The translations under genes were made by a program, and so were the position numbers. A stretch of DNA of 64,000 nucleotides. It comes from Methanopyrus sp. SNP6 (lineage in GTDB: Archaea > JAADCQ01 > Methanopyri > Methanopyrales > Methanopyraceae). The number at the start of each line of letters is the position of its first letter. Position 1 is the stretch's first letter. Below the pieces are notes generated by a model that was given only the letters and a program-made list of their open reading frames with translations, made no database searches and was not told the DNA's origin. Positions 1-9,046 of the stretch are shown piece after piece. Location of the stretch: the NCBI RefSeq assembly GCF_002201895.1, contig NZ_CP019436.1, positions 261,456-325,455 on the forward strand, read 5' to 3'.

Positions 1-1017
1 GACCGCATGATGATCGAGCTCGACGGCACCGAGAACAAGTCTCACCTCGGAGCGAACGCGATTTTAGGGGTCTCACTGGCTGTCGCCCGGGCAGCGGCCA
101 AGTCGCTGGGAATCCCTCTGTACCGGTACTTAGGCGGTCCAACTGCGCGCCGACTACCCGTGCCGTTCATGAACGTCATCAACGGCGGCGAGCACGCTGG
201 TAACGAGCTCGACTTCCAGGAACACATGATCGTTCCACACGGATTCGAATCGTTTTCCGAAGCCCTTCGAGCCGGCGTAGAGACGTACCACGTCCTTGGG
301 GAGTTGCTGGAGGAGGAGTATGGGCCGATCGCTACAAACGTGGGTGACGAGGGCGGTTACGCCCCACCGATGAAGGATATGATGGAACCACTAGACGTCC
401 TCGTGGAGGCCATCGAGGAGGCCGGATATGCACCCGGCAGGGAGATCGCGTTGGCCCTGGACGCAGCCGCGAGCGAGTTCTACGACGAAGACTCAGGGAC
501 GTATAGGGCATACGGCCAGAAGTACACCCGCGACGAGCTGATCGACGTGTACAAAGATCTAGTAAGCCAGTACCCGATCGTCTCCATAGAGGATCCGCTG
601 CACGAGGAGGACTTCCGGGGATTCGCCAAGATCACCGAAGAGCTAGGAGACAAGATCCAGATCGTGGGTGACGACTTGTTCGTGACGAACCCGAACCGCT
701 TGCGGAAGGGTATCGAGATGGGGGCGGCGAACGCCCTGCTTCTGAAGGTGAACCAGATAGGCACCCTGACGGAGGCCCTGGAGGCGGGTGAACTCGCGCT
801 TCACCACGGGTACGGAGTAATGGTAAGCCACAGGAGCGGTGACACTGAAGACCCGTTCATCGCCGACTTGGCCGTGGCCCTTGGGTGCGGGCAAATCAAG
901 ACCGGAGCACCCGCTCGTAGCTCGAGGACCGCCAAGTATAACCAGTTACTCCGAATCGAGGAAGACCTGGCCGGGACGGCGGAGTTCGGACCTCGGAACG
1001 ACTTCTTCCTGCCCTAA
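1..1017 (+). CDS. eno: Enolase (5' end outside window)
   Basis: Converts 2-phosphoglycerate to phosphoenolpyruvate in glycolysis and gluconeogenesis. The reading frame is already open at base 1, so the N-terminal part (roughly 85-90 residues by comparison with the usual 420-430) lies upstream; 338 residues are visible. Family signatures seen are the loop ELDGTENKS, the INGGEHAGN segment, the metal-binding SIEDPL and GDDLFVTN strands, the catalytic lysine strand LLKVNQIGT, and the C-terminal SHRSGDTED and IKTGAPARS motifs. It ends in a normal stop. The next clear gene downstream is on the other strand, so this is the last gene of its transcript. Confidence 0.97.
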   Translation, partial: DRMMIELDGTENKSHLGANAILGVSLAVARAAAKSLGIPLYRYLGGPTARRLPVPFMNVINGGEHAGNELDFQEHMIVPHGFESFSEALRAGVETYHVLGELLEEEYGPIATNVGDEGGYAPPMKDMMEPLDVLVEAIEEAGYAPGREIALALDAAASEFYDEDSGTYRAYGQKYTRDELIDVYKDLVSQYPIVSIEDPLHEEDFRGFAKITEELGDKIQIVGDDLFVTNPNRLRKGIEMGAANALLLKVNQIGTLTEALEAGELALHHGYGVMVSHRSGDTEDPFIADLAVALGCGQIKTGAPARSSRTAKYNQLLRIEEDLAGTAEFGPRNDFFLP

Positions 1018-1215
1018 CTTCCGCTCTCCGGTATCACACATTCGACACCACACCGTCTCTACCACAATCTTGGGCTTAAACCAGCCTCAGGGAATACACG
1101 GTCTACTGGCATAACTGCGGCTATGGGGAGCGTGATCCACCATAGTTCCGAAAGACGTGATCGAACCCGCTAGAAGTATGGACAACGCGAACATCACTGA
1201 GAAAAGTCATCTTCA

Positions 1216-1971
1216 TCAATTCAGGGAGATCATGGCGATCACTAGTTTGACAACATCCGTAGGGTGCGCGGTTGTAGCGACTCGCGAAGCACCGCGGTCT
1301 CCGACAAGCTCCCGTGAAGGCAGGTACCCAACCCTGAGAATATCGAGATTATCGCCACCAAACCGAAAAAAACACATGAATTCCATGAAGCTCCGCGCTT
1401 CACGCGGTTGTTCACCGAGAACGACGACACCGTCGCCAAAATCCGAGGTGCAGCCGCGAGGAGGAAAATATGCCTTCGGCTCACAGTATTTCAACACGCC
1501 CATGATTACGGCCAGAAGCATCGGGAGTACCTACACTATCGGCAATATACGCAGGATTTCATTGATGCTGAACGCCAGACTCTGCCCTTCGGCGACCTCC
1601 TCGGTCGCGATCACGGTATCCACGGGATCCTCGCGCAGTGTCTGTCCCTTTGCAGCCTTAACCTGCAGAGAGGTCACGCACAGGAACTAGTACATCCACC
1701 TAGGCGCCCACCCGTCCCCGCGGCCCACAGTCTCCCGGCCACACGCTTCACGGACACCCATGTGCTTCGTGCAGGGCCGTTGGTTTACCGACGATGGGTC
1801 TCGTCTTCGTCTCTTGAGCTCGAGGTCCACACTAATCCAAGTGATCTCTTCCACGGGGACTCCCGCGACGTCCTTGTCGTAGATTATCAGCACTTTGTCC
1901 TCCCCGACGACTAGTCCATTCCTCCTCAGAACTCGTAGGTAGGTACAGCAGAGGCGGTAGAAGTGGTGCGA
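1216..1971 (-). pseudogene. Decayed gene, possibly RseC/MucC-like membrane protein
   Basis: One minus-strand frame stays protein-like over about 750 bp but is broken by two in-frame TAG codons (1687-1689 and 1531-1533). Pieces read VLIIYDKDVAGVPVEEITW, then LREDPVDTVIATEEVAEGQ, then a hydrophobic stretch interrupted by the second TAG and continuing VLPMLLAVIMGVL. The order (acidic segment, a V-EGQ segment, then a membrane helix with a Y-x-x-P core) resembles RseC/MucC-family proteins, where the second TAG would replace a Tyr codon by one base change. After about base 1490 a hydrophobic helix continues better in another minus-strand frame (through 1242), suggesting a frameshift as well. The family guess is inference; decay is the firmer part. 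Bases 1018-1215 and 1972-2155 hold no gene I can support. Confidence 0.4.
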
Positions 1972-2155
1972 CTATCACTGAGGGAGAGATTACTGTCGCT
2001 CCGACTACCGTTGGATAGTGTTTCTCCACTACTTACATCCCGACCGCGACAATGAGCCAAGCGGTTACGAAGTTAAGTGTCTCGACTATGAAGGATCCTA
2101 TGCGTTGGTACGATCGGTGGTCCATGGCTCTGGGTTTCACCCCCTCTTACCCCGA

Positions 2156-3511
2156 TCACTCAGGGACCGGGGTGGGATACTCACCCGTCAAACAACCTAC
2201 ACATAGCTCACGTTTCTTCAACCCGATCGACTCGACGAGACCCTCCAAGGACAGGTAAGCCAGCGAGTCCGCCGAGATTTTCTCACATATTTCTGGAACG
2301 TCTAAGTCTGCGGCTATGAGCTCCTCCTTCGTAGCCATATCAATCCCGTAATAACAGGGGGACACCACTGGAGGCGACGCGATCCTCATGTGGATCTCAC
2401 GGGCCCCTGCATCCCGCAACATCTCCACTATCTGTCGGGAGGTGTTTCCGCGTACGATGCTGTCGTCCACTACGCCCAGCGAGCATCCCTTGATCACATC
2501 CCGGATAGGGTTCAACTTCACCCGGATGCTCCGTACGCGCTCCTCCTGCTCCGGCATGATGAACGTCCTGCCCACGTACCGATTCTTGATCAGCCCCTCC
2601 TCCATAGGAACTCCCAACGACTCCGCGTACCCAAGCGCCGCCGTCCGGCCCGAATCCGGGACGGGGACCACCAGATCGCATTCAACTGGAGCCTCCTCGG
2701 CGAGTCGCTTACCCATGCACTTCCGGCATTCATACACGCATTTGCCTTCGATGATGGAATCCGGTCGCGCGAAGTACACGAATTCGAACATACAGACGGC
2801 TTTGCGTTCCCTTCTCACGACCTTACTTTCGACGTCGCCCTCCCGAATCCAAACTACCTCACCACGCTCCAGCTCGCGGCGTTCCTCCACGCCTAGCATA
2901 TCCAGACCAACCGTCTCGGAGGAAATGAAGAAGCCACGTTCATCCCATCCCAGGCACAGTGGCCGGAATCCCCAGGGGTCCCGAACCGCGATTAGGTCAC
3001 CGTGACTCGTTATCACGGTCAGGGAGTACGAGCCTATCAACCGTTCCATAACGTCCTCGAACGCCTCGAACATATCGTCGGTCTCGGTGAGGGCGACTGC
3101 GAGCAGTCGGGCGATGACCTCCGAATCAGTTTCGGAAACGAAAGCATGCCCGTCAAAAACGAGCTTCCTCCTTAGCTCCTCAGAGTTCACGATGTCTCCG
3201 TTATGGGCCAGAGCCAACTCGCCCTTCGAGTACCCCACTTTGAACGGCTGAGCGTTGACGAGCTCGGAAGTGCCGGTTGTAGAGTACCTAACGTGGCCGA
3301 TACCCACCGGGCCCGAGAGCTTCCGCAGGTCAGATCGATCGAAGACTTCGGTCACTAGGCCCATTCCCTTCTTCCCGATCAGTCGGAGTCCATCGTACAC
3401 GCAGATTCCGGCCGACTCTTGACCCCTGTGCTGGTTCGCATGGAGGATGAGGTAATTATAAACGCCCGCCTCGTTTCCCTCGAGCAGGTAACATCCGGAA
3501 ATCCCGCACAA
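2156..3511 (-). CDS. purF: Amidophosphoribosyltransferase
   Basis: First committed step of purine synthesis: glutamine plus PRPP gives phosphoribosylamine. TTG start directly followed by the nucleophile Cys2 (MCGISG), so there is no propeptide. The N-terminal Ntn glutaminase domain includes HANQHRGQESAG and GHVRYSTTG; the C-terminal phosphoribosyltransferase domain has the PRPP loop GVVDDSIVRGNTS. Cysteines in CMFEF, SPCYYG and the terminal CVGC match the Fe-S ligands of Bacillus-type enzymes, so a [4Fe-4S] cluster is likely. 451 residues, a normal length. It lies head-to-head with the gene at 3541, with start codons 29 bp apart and a G-rich SD on each strand. Confidence 0.97.
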   Translation of the reverse strand: MCGISGCYLLEGNEAGVYNYLILHANQHRGQESAGICVYDGLRLIGKKGMGLVTEVFDRSDLRKLSGPVGIGHVRYSTTGTSELVNAQPFKVGYSKGELALAHNGDIVNSEELRRKLVFDGHAFVSETDSEVIARLLAVALTETDDMFEAFEDVMERLIGSYSLTVITSHGDLIAVRDPWGFRPLCLGWDERGFFISSETVGLDMLGVEERRELERGEVVWIREGDVESKVVRRERKAVCMFEFVYFARPDSIIEGKCVYECRKCMGKRLAEEAPVECDLVVPVPDSGRTAALGYAESLGVPMEEGLIKNRYVGRTFIMPEQEERVRSIRVKLNPIRDVIKGCSLGVVDDSIVRGNTSRQIVEMLRDAGAREIHMRIASPPVVSPCYYGIDMATKEELIAADLDVPEICEKISADSLAYLSLEGLVESIGLKKRELCVGCLTGEYPTPVPE

Positions 3512-3519
3512 CCACTATA

Positions 3520-3532
3520 CCCCCCCGGGCGG
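3520..3532. promoter_or_regulatory. Back-to-back SD sequences between head-to-head genes
   Basis: A run of seven C (SD GGGGGGG for purF on the minus strand) abuts GGGCGG (SD for the plus-strand gene at 3541), forming a CCCGGG-centred near-palindrome. Only 29 bp separate the two start codons, so promoters cannot both fit in the gap. Confidence 0.5.
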
Positions 3533-3540
3533 TACCCTAC

Positions 3541-3957
3541 ATGGGCACGGCTTCGACCGTAGCGATTCTCCTGTGGTCGCTCATATCGTACCCGGTCAAC
3601 GCGGTCGAGCCGATAGAGCACTCCACCCACGGAGCCGAATCATTCGTGAACGAAGGTCATTACGCGGACCACCGATTCGATCGCGAGCTCCGGGAGCAAT
3701 CTACACTGGTCTGTCCGGAGCATCGCATCGATCTGACCGGCACCGAGGGAGTCGGAATGGAATCCAAAGAGAAACCAGATGGCAAGCATGGCAAAAACCG
3801 TGTGGGGCATCAGCATGTCGGAAGATATGCTGACGGGCGAGCGTCGGTGCGGAACGCCAAGTGGATCGGTGCCGGAGTGACTTTAAGCCTGTCATTATTG
3901 GGGGCTCTGATTATGTGGGAAAGCTCACGGGCTACGTCTCGCCGAAAAACTTCTTGA
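3541..3957 (+). CDS. Small exported, C-terminally anchored protein, unknown function
   Basis: 138 residues. Residues 1-22 are a typical signal peptide (hydrophobic AILLWSLISYPVNA). The middle is polar, rich in His, Glu and Arg, with no domain I recognise. Residues about 107-126 are a membrane helix preceded by Trp (WIGAGVTLSLSLLGALIMW) and followed by a short Arg/Lys tail, so the protein is probably held on the outer face of the membrane. The ATG follows an SD GGGCGGT. The last 26 bp overlap the end of polC tail-to-tail. It shares architecture, not obvious sequence, with the proteins at 36533 and 43072. Confidence 0.6.
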   Translation: MGTASTVAILLWSLISYPVNAVEPIEHSTHGAESFVNEGHYADHRFDRELREQSTLVCPEHRIDLTGTEGVGMESKEKPDGKHGKNRVGHQHVGRYADGRASVRNAKWIGAGVTLSLSLLGALIMWESSRATSRRKTS

Positions 3958-6900
3958 GTGACACGTCGTGGTCGCTTCCGAACAGCGTCTTCGCTTCTTC
4001 TTCCAGCAGCTCCACTTCCGATGCGATCGTCTTCCATTCCTCGTCGTACGTGCCGAATTCCTCCACTAATCGCTTAGCCGGTTCCAGGTACTTCGTAGCC
4101 GTCGCCGGATAGATAGTCAGCAGTATGTCACTACCGCACCGTGGGCACTTACCGCTGAGCGGTGGTACGTTAAACTTCGCGTTGCAGCGTGAGCAACGGA
4201 ACTTCTGACGCCCGAATTTCCGCAGGTTTCCTTTGATATCAGGCAAGAAGTGGGAGTCGAGAACTATCTTCGCGACGTCGGACTCGTTCACGGCTCGAAT
4301 CCTCTTGGCGAGGTCGAGCTGCTCCTCGAGTTTCTCCTCCATCTTCTCCAGCTTGGAGTACCGCGTTACGGTGGGTCCGAGGTCTATCGCCTCAGTATCG
4401 TGGGTGAATTGAAGTCCTCGGGGCAGGTCTAGCCTATCTTCGAGTCGTTCTATGAGCTCTTCCGCCTCCCCCGCGTCGGAGTACTCCAATGCCTTCCTGT
4501 ACAGCTCCAGCGGGTAGTCACCGCAGACGTCCATATTCCAGACCTCGTCGTCGATCTCGTACGGATCCACCACCGCGGTAAGCACCAGTGGGGCATCCAT
4601 CAAACCTCCACGTTTGTCCGGCAGGTACAGACGACTGAAGTTCAGGAGGACGTCGAGTAACAGCATAAAGGCATCCTCATCGCCGTCACAGTTCCTGCGT
4701 CGGGCCGCGTTGATTATAGGGTGGTTGTACCAGCAGTTAATATCCGCGATTCCGACTACTCGCCCCACCACGCCGCATGAGGTATGCGGCGCTAAAGTGA
4801 CGATCAAATGTCCGATCAGATCCTCAGGCTTCTCCACGCCGTACACGGGCTCGAGTCCGTAATACTTCCGCAGGAGATCATCCAAGTACTGACAGACGCG
4901 GACGGCCCACTCCGCGGCCTTCCTCGGTAGCACCACGTCCTGCGGGTATAGCTCGACCACCTGATTCTCCGAGATTACGGGGTCGCCGTTGATGTCACGC
5001 TCGAACCCCAAGAGTCTGGCTTTGAACGGTGTTAACCCTACCTCCTTCAGCCTCACATGCGTCAGCGGGCAGTCGTTACAGTCGAAGCGTAGGGTACCGT
5101 CCTTGAACACGAAGAGATCTCTCTTGGCCCTCAGGATCCCTTTTTGCAACGGTTCGGGCATTTTCAACCTGCTTGTCATTCCCTTGACTCCTTTGAGCGT
5201 GTCAGTGGTACCAACCTCCTCTTCCGCACGTCGGACCAGCTCCCTGACCGGCAGTGATGAATATGCGTCGTCGTTCCACTCGATGTCAGCACGGACGACG
5301 GGGTCGGGCTCTTCGCAATCACACTCGTCAGCCGGCTCATCACATCGGTTACAGTACTGCACGGTCTCCGTACCGCAGAACGGGCATACCCGATACGGTA
5401 CCAACCGGTCGCACTCAGGACAGATCCGATAGCAGACCTCGACGCGATCCGTGTCTTCCCACTCCCCTCGATGGAACTTCATGATATCTCTCTGATTACC
5501 ACCGGCTATACCGATTGGGAACAACACGTGCGGCGGTGGGCTCATCTTCCTCTCACGTGCCTTCTCCGGTCTCCCCATTCGGGCCCCTATTCTCGTCGGT
5601 GCCTTCTCACGGATCGGGAATCCAGCCAGCTTGGACACGTACCGGCACGTCTCGTCCCGTATCACGAGGTAGTCCAGCAGGTAATCCATATCCTCGTTCC
5701 TCTCGCGGAACTCTCCGCTCTCTGGGTCGTACCCGAGCTGTGCCAACAGCGCTGACGCCCAAGGTTCCTCCACCACGATCGTACCGTCTTCGATCCTGTG
5801 GGGGACAAGCAGATACTCCAATATGCGTTTGACCTTTCCGTCGTTCTCGAACTCGACTCTCAGGTTCCCCCATTCCGATCCGGCGACTTCGAGTGTTTCC
5901 CGGAGCTCGTCTACGTCCTCAGGTTCCACATCGTGCCACAGGAACGTGTACTTCGGATGGAACGGAACCCCGTACTCGAGCGACAGCTCGATAGCCTCCT
6001 CTACGCTCATACGCTCCGGAGAGCTAAGGCGCGGCATCACCTCCTTCCTCACTAGTTCGATGATGGAACGGGCGACCTTCACGGGACCGTTCAAGAAGTT
6101 GTCGAGATTGTTCCCGTTCCCGGACAGCCTGCTTGCTTCCTTCACCAATCGCTTCAATGGAACGTCCTTCAGCTTCTCGAAGACGTCGTTCGGGAGGTTC
6201 TTCTTAAGGCCTATCACCTTGATCACGTCCGGAACTTCCTTCACCCACCACTCCGGGCAGTACGCCGGAGGAACGAGTGGATGGTTGTTCTCTATGAACT
6301 CACCCACCGCGACCAACATCTCGCCTAGGTCAAGTATCTCCTCGATTTCATCCTTCTCGACGAGCTCCTTCGCCTTTTTCGGGTCGTCTAGACGCACGAC
6401 CGAACCGTCTCGAAGCCTCACCACCGGAGGTTCTATCTCGGTCACCGGCAACACACAAGCCGCCTTACCCGGCCGCTCCACCTTCAGCTGTGTGCCTATG
6501 ACTATGAAGCCCTTTGTAACGTACATCAGCGATGGATGGATTCCGACCGCAGCGAAACCGGTGTTCCTGGCTCGACCGTACCGGAGCCGGAAACCTCCTT
6601 TAGCCGACGGGTGAGAGAGTAGCGGCCTCCCCGCTACGAGCTCGCCCATGTACTTGTCATTGGGTTTGACTTTGGTCTCTCCCTCTTCTCCTTCTTCCTC
6701 TTCATCGTCGGATCCCTTGTTCACAAGTTTTTCCAGAAACTCCCATCCATCTATTCCGTACTTCTCGACACGCTTGATCAGCTTCGGGGCTTTCTGACAT
6801 ATGCCCTCACAGATAACCAAGAGGGCGCCTCCGCGGAGTCGGTTAGGGAGATGCGGGATGTCACGGTGACCTTGTACCTCCACCTCTTCCGTGGGTTCTC

Positions 6901-7657
6901 CGTCGATCTCGATCGGGATGTTCTTCGCGACTAGCTCGATCTCTTCCTCCGAAGGATTGTATTGGAACGATCCTACCTTATCCAGGTACGTCACGACCTC
7001 TTCCACGTACCGACCCACGAGGTCATGATCGAAGTCGTCCGGGTCGAACCTCGGTAGGCCGGCTACTTGACGAGCATAGTCGGCGAGGAGTGCGGAAAGA
7101 GCTGCCGCAGTACCACCGGCGGCCCGGATCGGTCCGGCGTATTTGACGGCTAAGTAGCAGTTCTCGGAATCGACTTCTTTCCCACACTCCGTGCACACGA
7201 GTTTCGGTTCCTCATGCGGAGGTTCCGATTCGTCAACGACTTTATGTCCCGTACCCCGTTCTCGGATCTCGACAGCCGCGATGCCTTCCAGTGGGGCCGA
7301 TACCACGGCTTCAGTGAGTATCGCCAGACCTATTCTGACCGCATAATCTATTCTCTTATGCATCGGTAAGTCGCCTTTGACCTTCAGCTCTCCCTTGATC
7401 ACCTCCTCTACTATGCGAAACGTGGCTTCCTCACGGTCTCCTAGCTCTTCCTCCAGCTCCTCCAGTCGATCCGCTACGTTTTCGACCTGGAGCAGACCCT
7501 CCACTCGCTCACCGATCGACGTAGCCAGCATCACCTCGGGTTCCGGTTTCGGATCCTCCCTACGCTGTCTGGCCTTCGTGGCGACCTCGACGAAGCGGGA
7601 AGAGACTTCCTCCAGCGTCTCCCGGTACCTGTCTAATTCCTCCCGCGCTCTGTTCAC
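3932..7657 (-). CDS. polC: DNA polymerase D large subunit (DP2)
   Basis: Catalytic subunit of the euryarchaeal replicative family-D polymerase, which works with the exonuclease subunit DP1 (not in this window). 1241 residues from a GTG start. Signatures seen include the KYAGPIRAAGGTAAA segment near residue 170, the active-site strand RNCDGDEDAFMLLLD with the catalytic acidic residues, a Cys-rich block CPECDRLVPYRVCPFCG followed by YCNRCDEPADECDC, and a C-terminal zinc ribbon CSRCN...CPRCG. The frame is continuous: inteins found in some relatives are absent. An acidic low-complexity stretch (EEEEGEEGE) lies about a quarter of the way in. The upstream gene at 7673 is 15 bp away on the same strand, so they may be cotranscribed. 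Confidence 0.97.
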   Translation of the reverse strand: MNRAREELDRYRETLEEVSSRFVEVATKARQRREDPKPEPEVMLATSIGERVEGLLQVENVADRLEELEEELGDREEATFRIVEEVIKGELKVKGDLPMHKRIDYAVRIGLAILTEAVVSAPLEGIAAVEIRERGTGHKVVDESEPPHEEPKLVCTECGKEVDSENCYLAVKYAGPIRAAGGTAAALSALLADYARQVAGLPRFDPDDFDHDLVGRYVEEVVTYLDKVGSFQYNPSEEEIELVAKNIPIEIDGEPTEEVEVQGHRDIPHLPNRLRGGALLVICEGICQKAPKLIKRVEKYGIDGWEFLEKLVNKGSDDEEEEGEEGETKVKPNDKYMGELVAGRPLLSHPSAKGGFRLRYGRARNTGFAAVGIHPSLMYVTKGFIVIGTQLKVERPGKAACVLPVTEIEPPVVRLRDGSVVRLDDPKKAKELVEKDEIEEILDLGEMLVAVGEFIENNHPLVPPAYCPEWWVKEVPDVIKVIGLKKNLPNDVFEKLKDVPLKRLVKEASRLSGNGNNLDNFLNGPVKVARSIIELVRKEVMPRLSSPERMSVEEAIELSLEYGVPFHPKYTFLWHDVEPEDVDELRETLEVAGSEWGNLRVEFENDGKVKRILEYLLVPHRIEDGTIVVEEPWASALLAQLGYDPESGEFRERNEDMDYLLDYLVIRDETCRYVSKLAGFPIREKAPTRIGARMGRPEKARERKMSPPPHVLFPIGIAGGNQRDIMKFHRGEWEDTDRVEVCYRICPECDRLVPYRVCPFCGTETVQYCNRCDEPADECDCEEPDPVVRADIEWNDDAYSSLPVRELVRRAEEEVGTTDTLKGVKGMTSRLKMPEPLQKGILRAKRDLFVFKDGTLRFDCNDCPLTHVRLKEVGLTPFKARLLGFERDINGDPVISENQVVELYPQDVVLPRKAAEWAVRVCQYLDDLLRKYYGLEPVYGVEKPEDLIGHLIVTLAPHTSCGVVGRVVGIADINCWYNHPIINAARRRNCDGDEDAFMLLLDVLLNFSRLYLPDKRGGLMDAPLVLTAVVDPYEIDDEVWNMDVCGDYPLELYRKALEYSDAGEAEELIERLEDRLDLPRGLQFTHDTEAIDLGPTVTRYSKLEKMEEKLEEQLDLAKRIRAVNESDVAKIVLDSHFLPDIKGNLRKFGRQKFRCSRCNAKFNVPPLSGKCPRCGSDILLTIYPATATKYLEPAKRLVEEFGTYDEEWKTIASEVELLEEEAKTLFGSDHDVSLKKFFGET

Positions 7658-7672
7658 AACGTGGCGTCCCCT

Positions 7673-8077
7673 TCAGCGGTTTTCCTCCCGCCAGCTACGG
7701 TCTCGCCTCTCCAGCTTTAGCGGGACTCCCCCGACGTCCACGACTCCTTCGAACATTTCCGAGGACATCTCTTCTCGGGGTTCCGGTTCGTGTTCCTCCT
7801 TCTTTTCGTCTCGCTCTTTCTCGAGCGGGAGTTCCTGAATACGCCCTCCGGTATCGGCTGGCAGCTCGAACTGGAACGTCTCAACCCGGATCCATCCTCC
7901 ACCGGGCAGCTTGATCTCCTGGACGTTACGGTCGGTGCTTCCTTCGCGCTCTAGCCGTTCAAGCTCCTTTTCCATCTCCTCACAGAGCCGTGCTATCTCC
8001 CGCTCCATCTCACGCATCGCCTCCTCCATCGAGCGATCGATCATTCTGAACAGCGTACGGAACAAGTGATCGAACAT
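7673..8077 (-). CDS. Coiled-coil acidic protein, unknown function
   Basis: 134 residues from ATG with SD GGGGGATC. The first 50 residues are heptad-like and charged (MEREIARLCEEMEKELERLE), predicting a coiled coil. A short beta-like stretch follows (GGGWIRVETFQFELP), then an acidic linker and a C-terminal segment MFEGVVDVGGVPLKLERRD. The order helix then beta segment is loosely reminiscent of small heat-shock proteins but no alpha-crystallin signature is visible, so I leave it unnamed. It lies between the radical SAM gene and polC, all on the minus strand with short gaps, consistent with one transcript. Confidence 0.6.
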   Translation of the reverse strand: MFDHLFRTLFRMIDRSMEEAMREMEREIARLCEEMEKELERLEREGSTDRNVQEIKLPGGGWIRVETFQFELPADTGGRIQELPLEKERDEKKEEHEPEPREEMSSEMFEGVVDVGGVPLKLERRDRSWREENR

Positions 8078-8089
8078 TTCAGGATCCCC

Positions 8090-9046
8090 CTACGCAGGAC
8101 AGGCGGGATTCCCACACTCGGTACAGAAGGGGCCTTCCCAACACCGGTTCGGGCAAGGTATCCGGGCGGCACTCGCGCACGCGCAGCACGCGGCTCCGAA
8201 TGGGGTCAAGCCGACTTCTCGTGCTATCCTGAGGAGGCGTTCCTTGATGTCGCCGGTACGCACGTACACCTGCTTCCTGCCTCTAGGTATCGGTCTATCG
8301 ACCCTATTAACTATTTCCGAGACGTCAAACCCGAACCGCCTCAGCCTGTTCAGTATGCCCTCGTTCACCCGGAAACCTCCCACTACGACACCTCGAGCTC
8401 CGGCATCGCGGGCCAGCCGGAAAAGTTCTTCCGCCTCCTCAAGACCGACTATTCCCGGCAATATCGGCCTGAAAAAGAGGTCGATCGTCAAACCGGTCCT
8501 CGAGAGTTCTGCGATTGTCTCCAACCGCTCTTCAGGTGTAGGGGCCCGTGGCTCCAGCCTTGAAGCTTTCTCTCCGTCCGGTGTGAGAATCGTGACGAGG
8601 CCGTTCAGTGGTAGATCCAGTTCCGCAAGTGATTCGGCCACCTCCACGCCGATCACGGATTTCGTGGAGAACTGTGTGGGATTACCCAACCACCGCGAGA
8701 ACGCCCTCAGATACTCAAGCGTTTTATCCGCGAGCTCCGGGAGGAACGGGTCCGTCACGCTACCTACCGCTATGAACGTCCCTTCACGACCTGGTTCGAA
8801 GGCTCGGTTGTAGAGCAAGGCTAAGGTCATACCCTCTCCTGAAAGCTGGTAGGGACGTGCGCGCTCGAATTTGAACCCAATTTCCGGTATATAGCAGTAA
8901 GAGCAAGCCCTAGGGCACCCATGGCCTGGGTGGACCGTCATCCCACAGGGCCTCGGACGTCGACGAGCGTGAGAATCTCTGCGAGCTTTCTCGATCTCTC
9001 TCCGGTCGAGACGTGATTCGAGCTCCTCGATTAATTTCCGCCTCAT
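8090..9046 (-). CDS. Radical SAM protein, spore-photoproduct-lyase-like
   Basis: 318 residues. The radical SAM motif is C-P-R-A-C-S-Y-C (CxxxCxxC), which binds a [4Fe-4S] cluster, within a context (MTVHPGHGCPRACSYCYIPE) like that of proteins annotated as splB-type DNA repair photolyases; the true substrate is not evident. The C terminus holds eight cysteines (CC-x-C, then C-x3-C, C-x2-C, C), which could bind an auxiliary cluster or zinc. A longer frame opens at 9205, but the ATG at 9046 overlaps the transporter stop as ATGA and is preferred, implying translational coupling to that gene. Confidence 0.8.
   Translation of the reverse strand: MRRKLIEELESRLDRREIEKARRDSHARRRPRPCGMTVHPGHGCPRACSYCYIPEIGFKFERARPYQLSGEGMTLALLYNRAFEPGREGTFIAVGSVTDPFLPELADKTLEYLRAFSRWLGNPTQFSTKSVIGVEVAESLAELDLPLNGLVTILTPDGEKASRLEPRAPTPEERLETIAELSRTGLTIDLFFRPILPGIVGLEEAEELFRLARDAGARGVVVGGFRVNEGILNRLRRFGFDVSEIVNRVDRPIPRGRKQVYVRTGDIKERLLRIAREVGLTPFGAACCACASAARIPCPNRCWEGPFCTECGNPACPA

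Noticed and set aside
1531-1689. TAG read as pyrrolysine in the broken minus frame
   Set aside because: Pyrrolysine systems are not known in this lineage and the frame also appears shifted downstream; decay is simpler.
1157-1914. Plus-strand open frames of 177 and 168 codons downstream of enolase
   Set aside because: No SD, low-complexity Ser/Arg/Pro composition typical of antisense frames, and they mirror the more protein-like decayed frame on the minus strand.
5823-7838. Long open frames opposite polC (263, 153 and others)
   Set aside because: Ser/Thr/Arg-rich antisense translations of Glu- and Leu-rich polC codons; no SD and no homology pattern.
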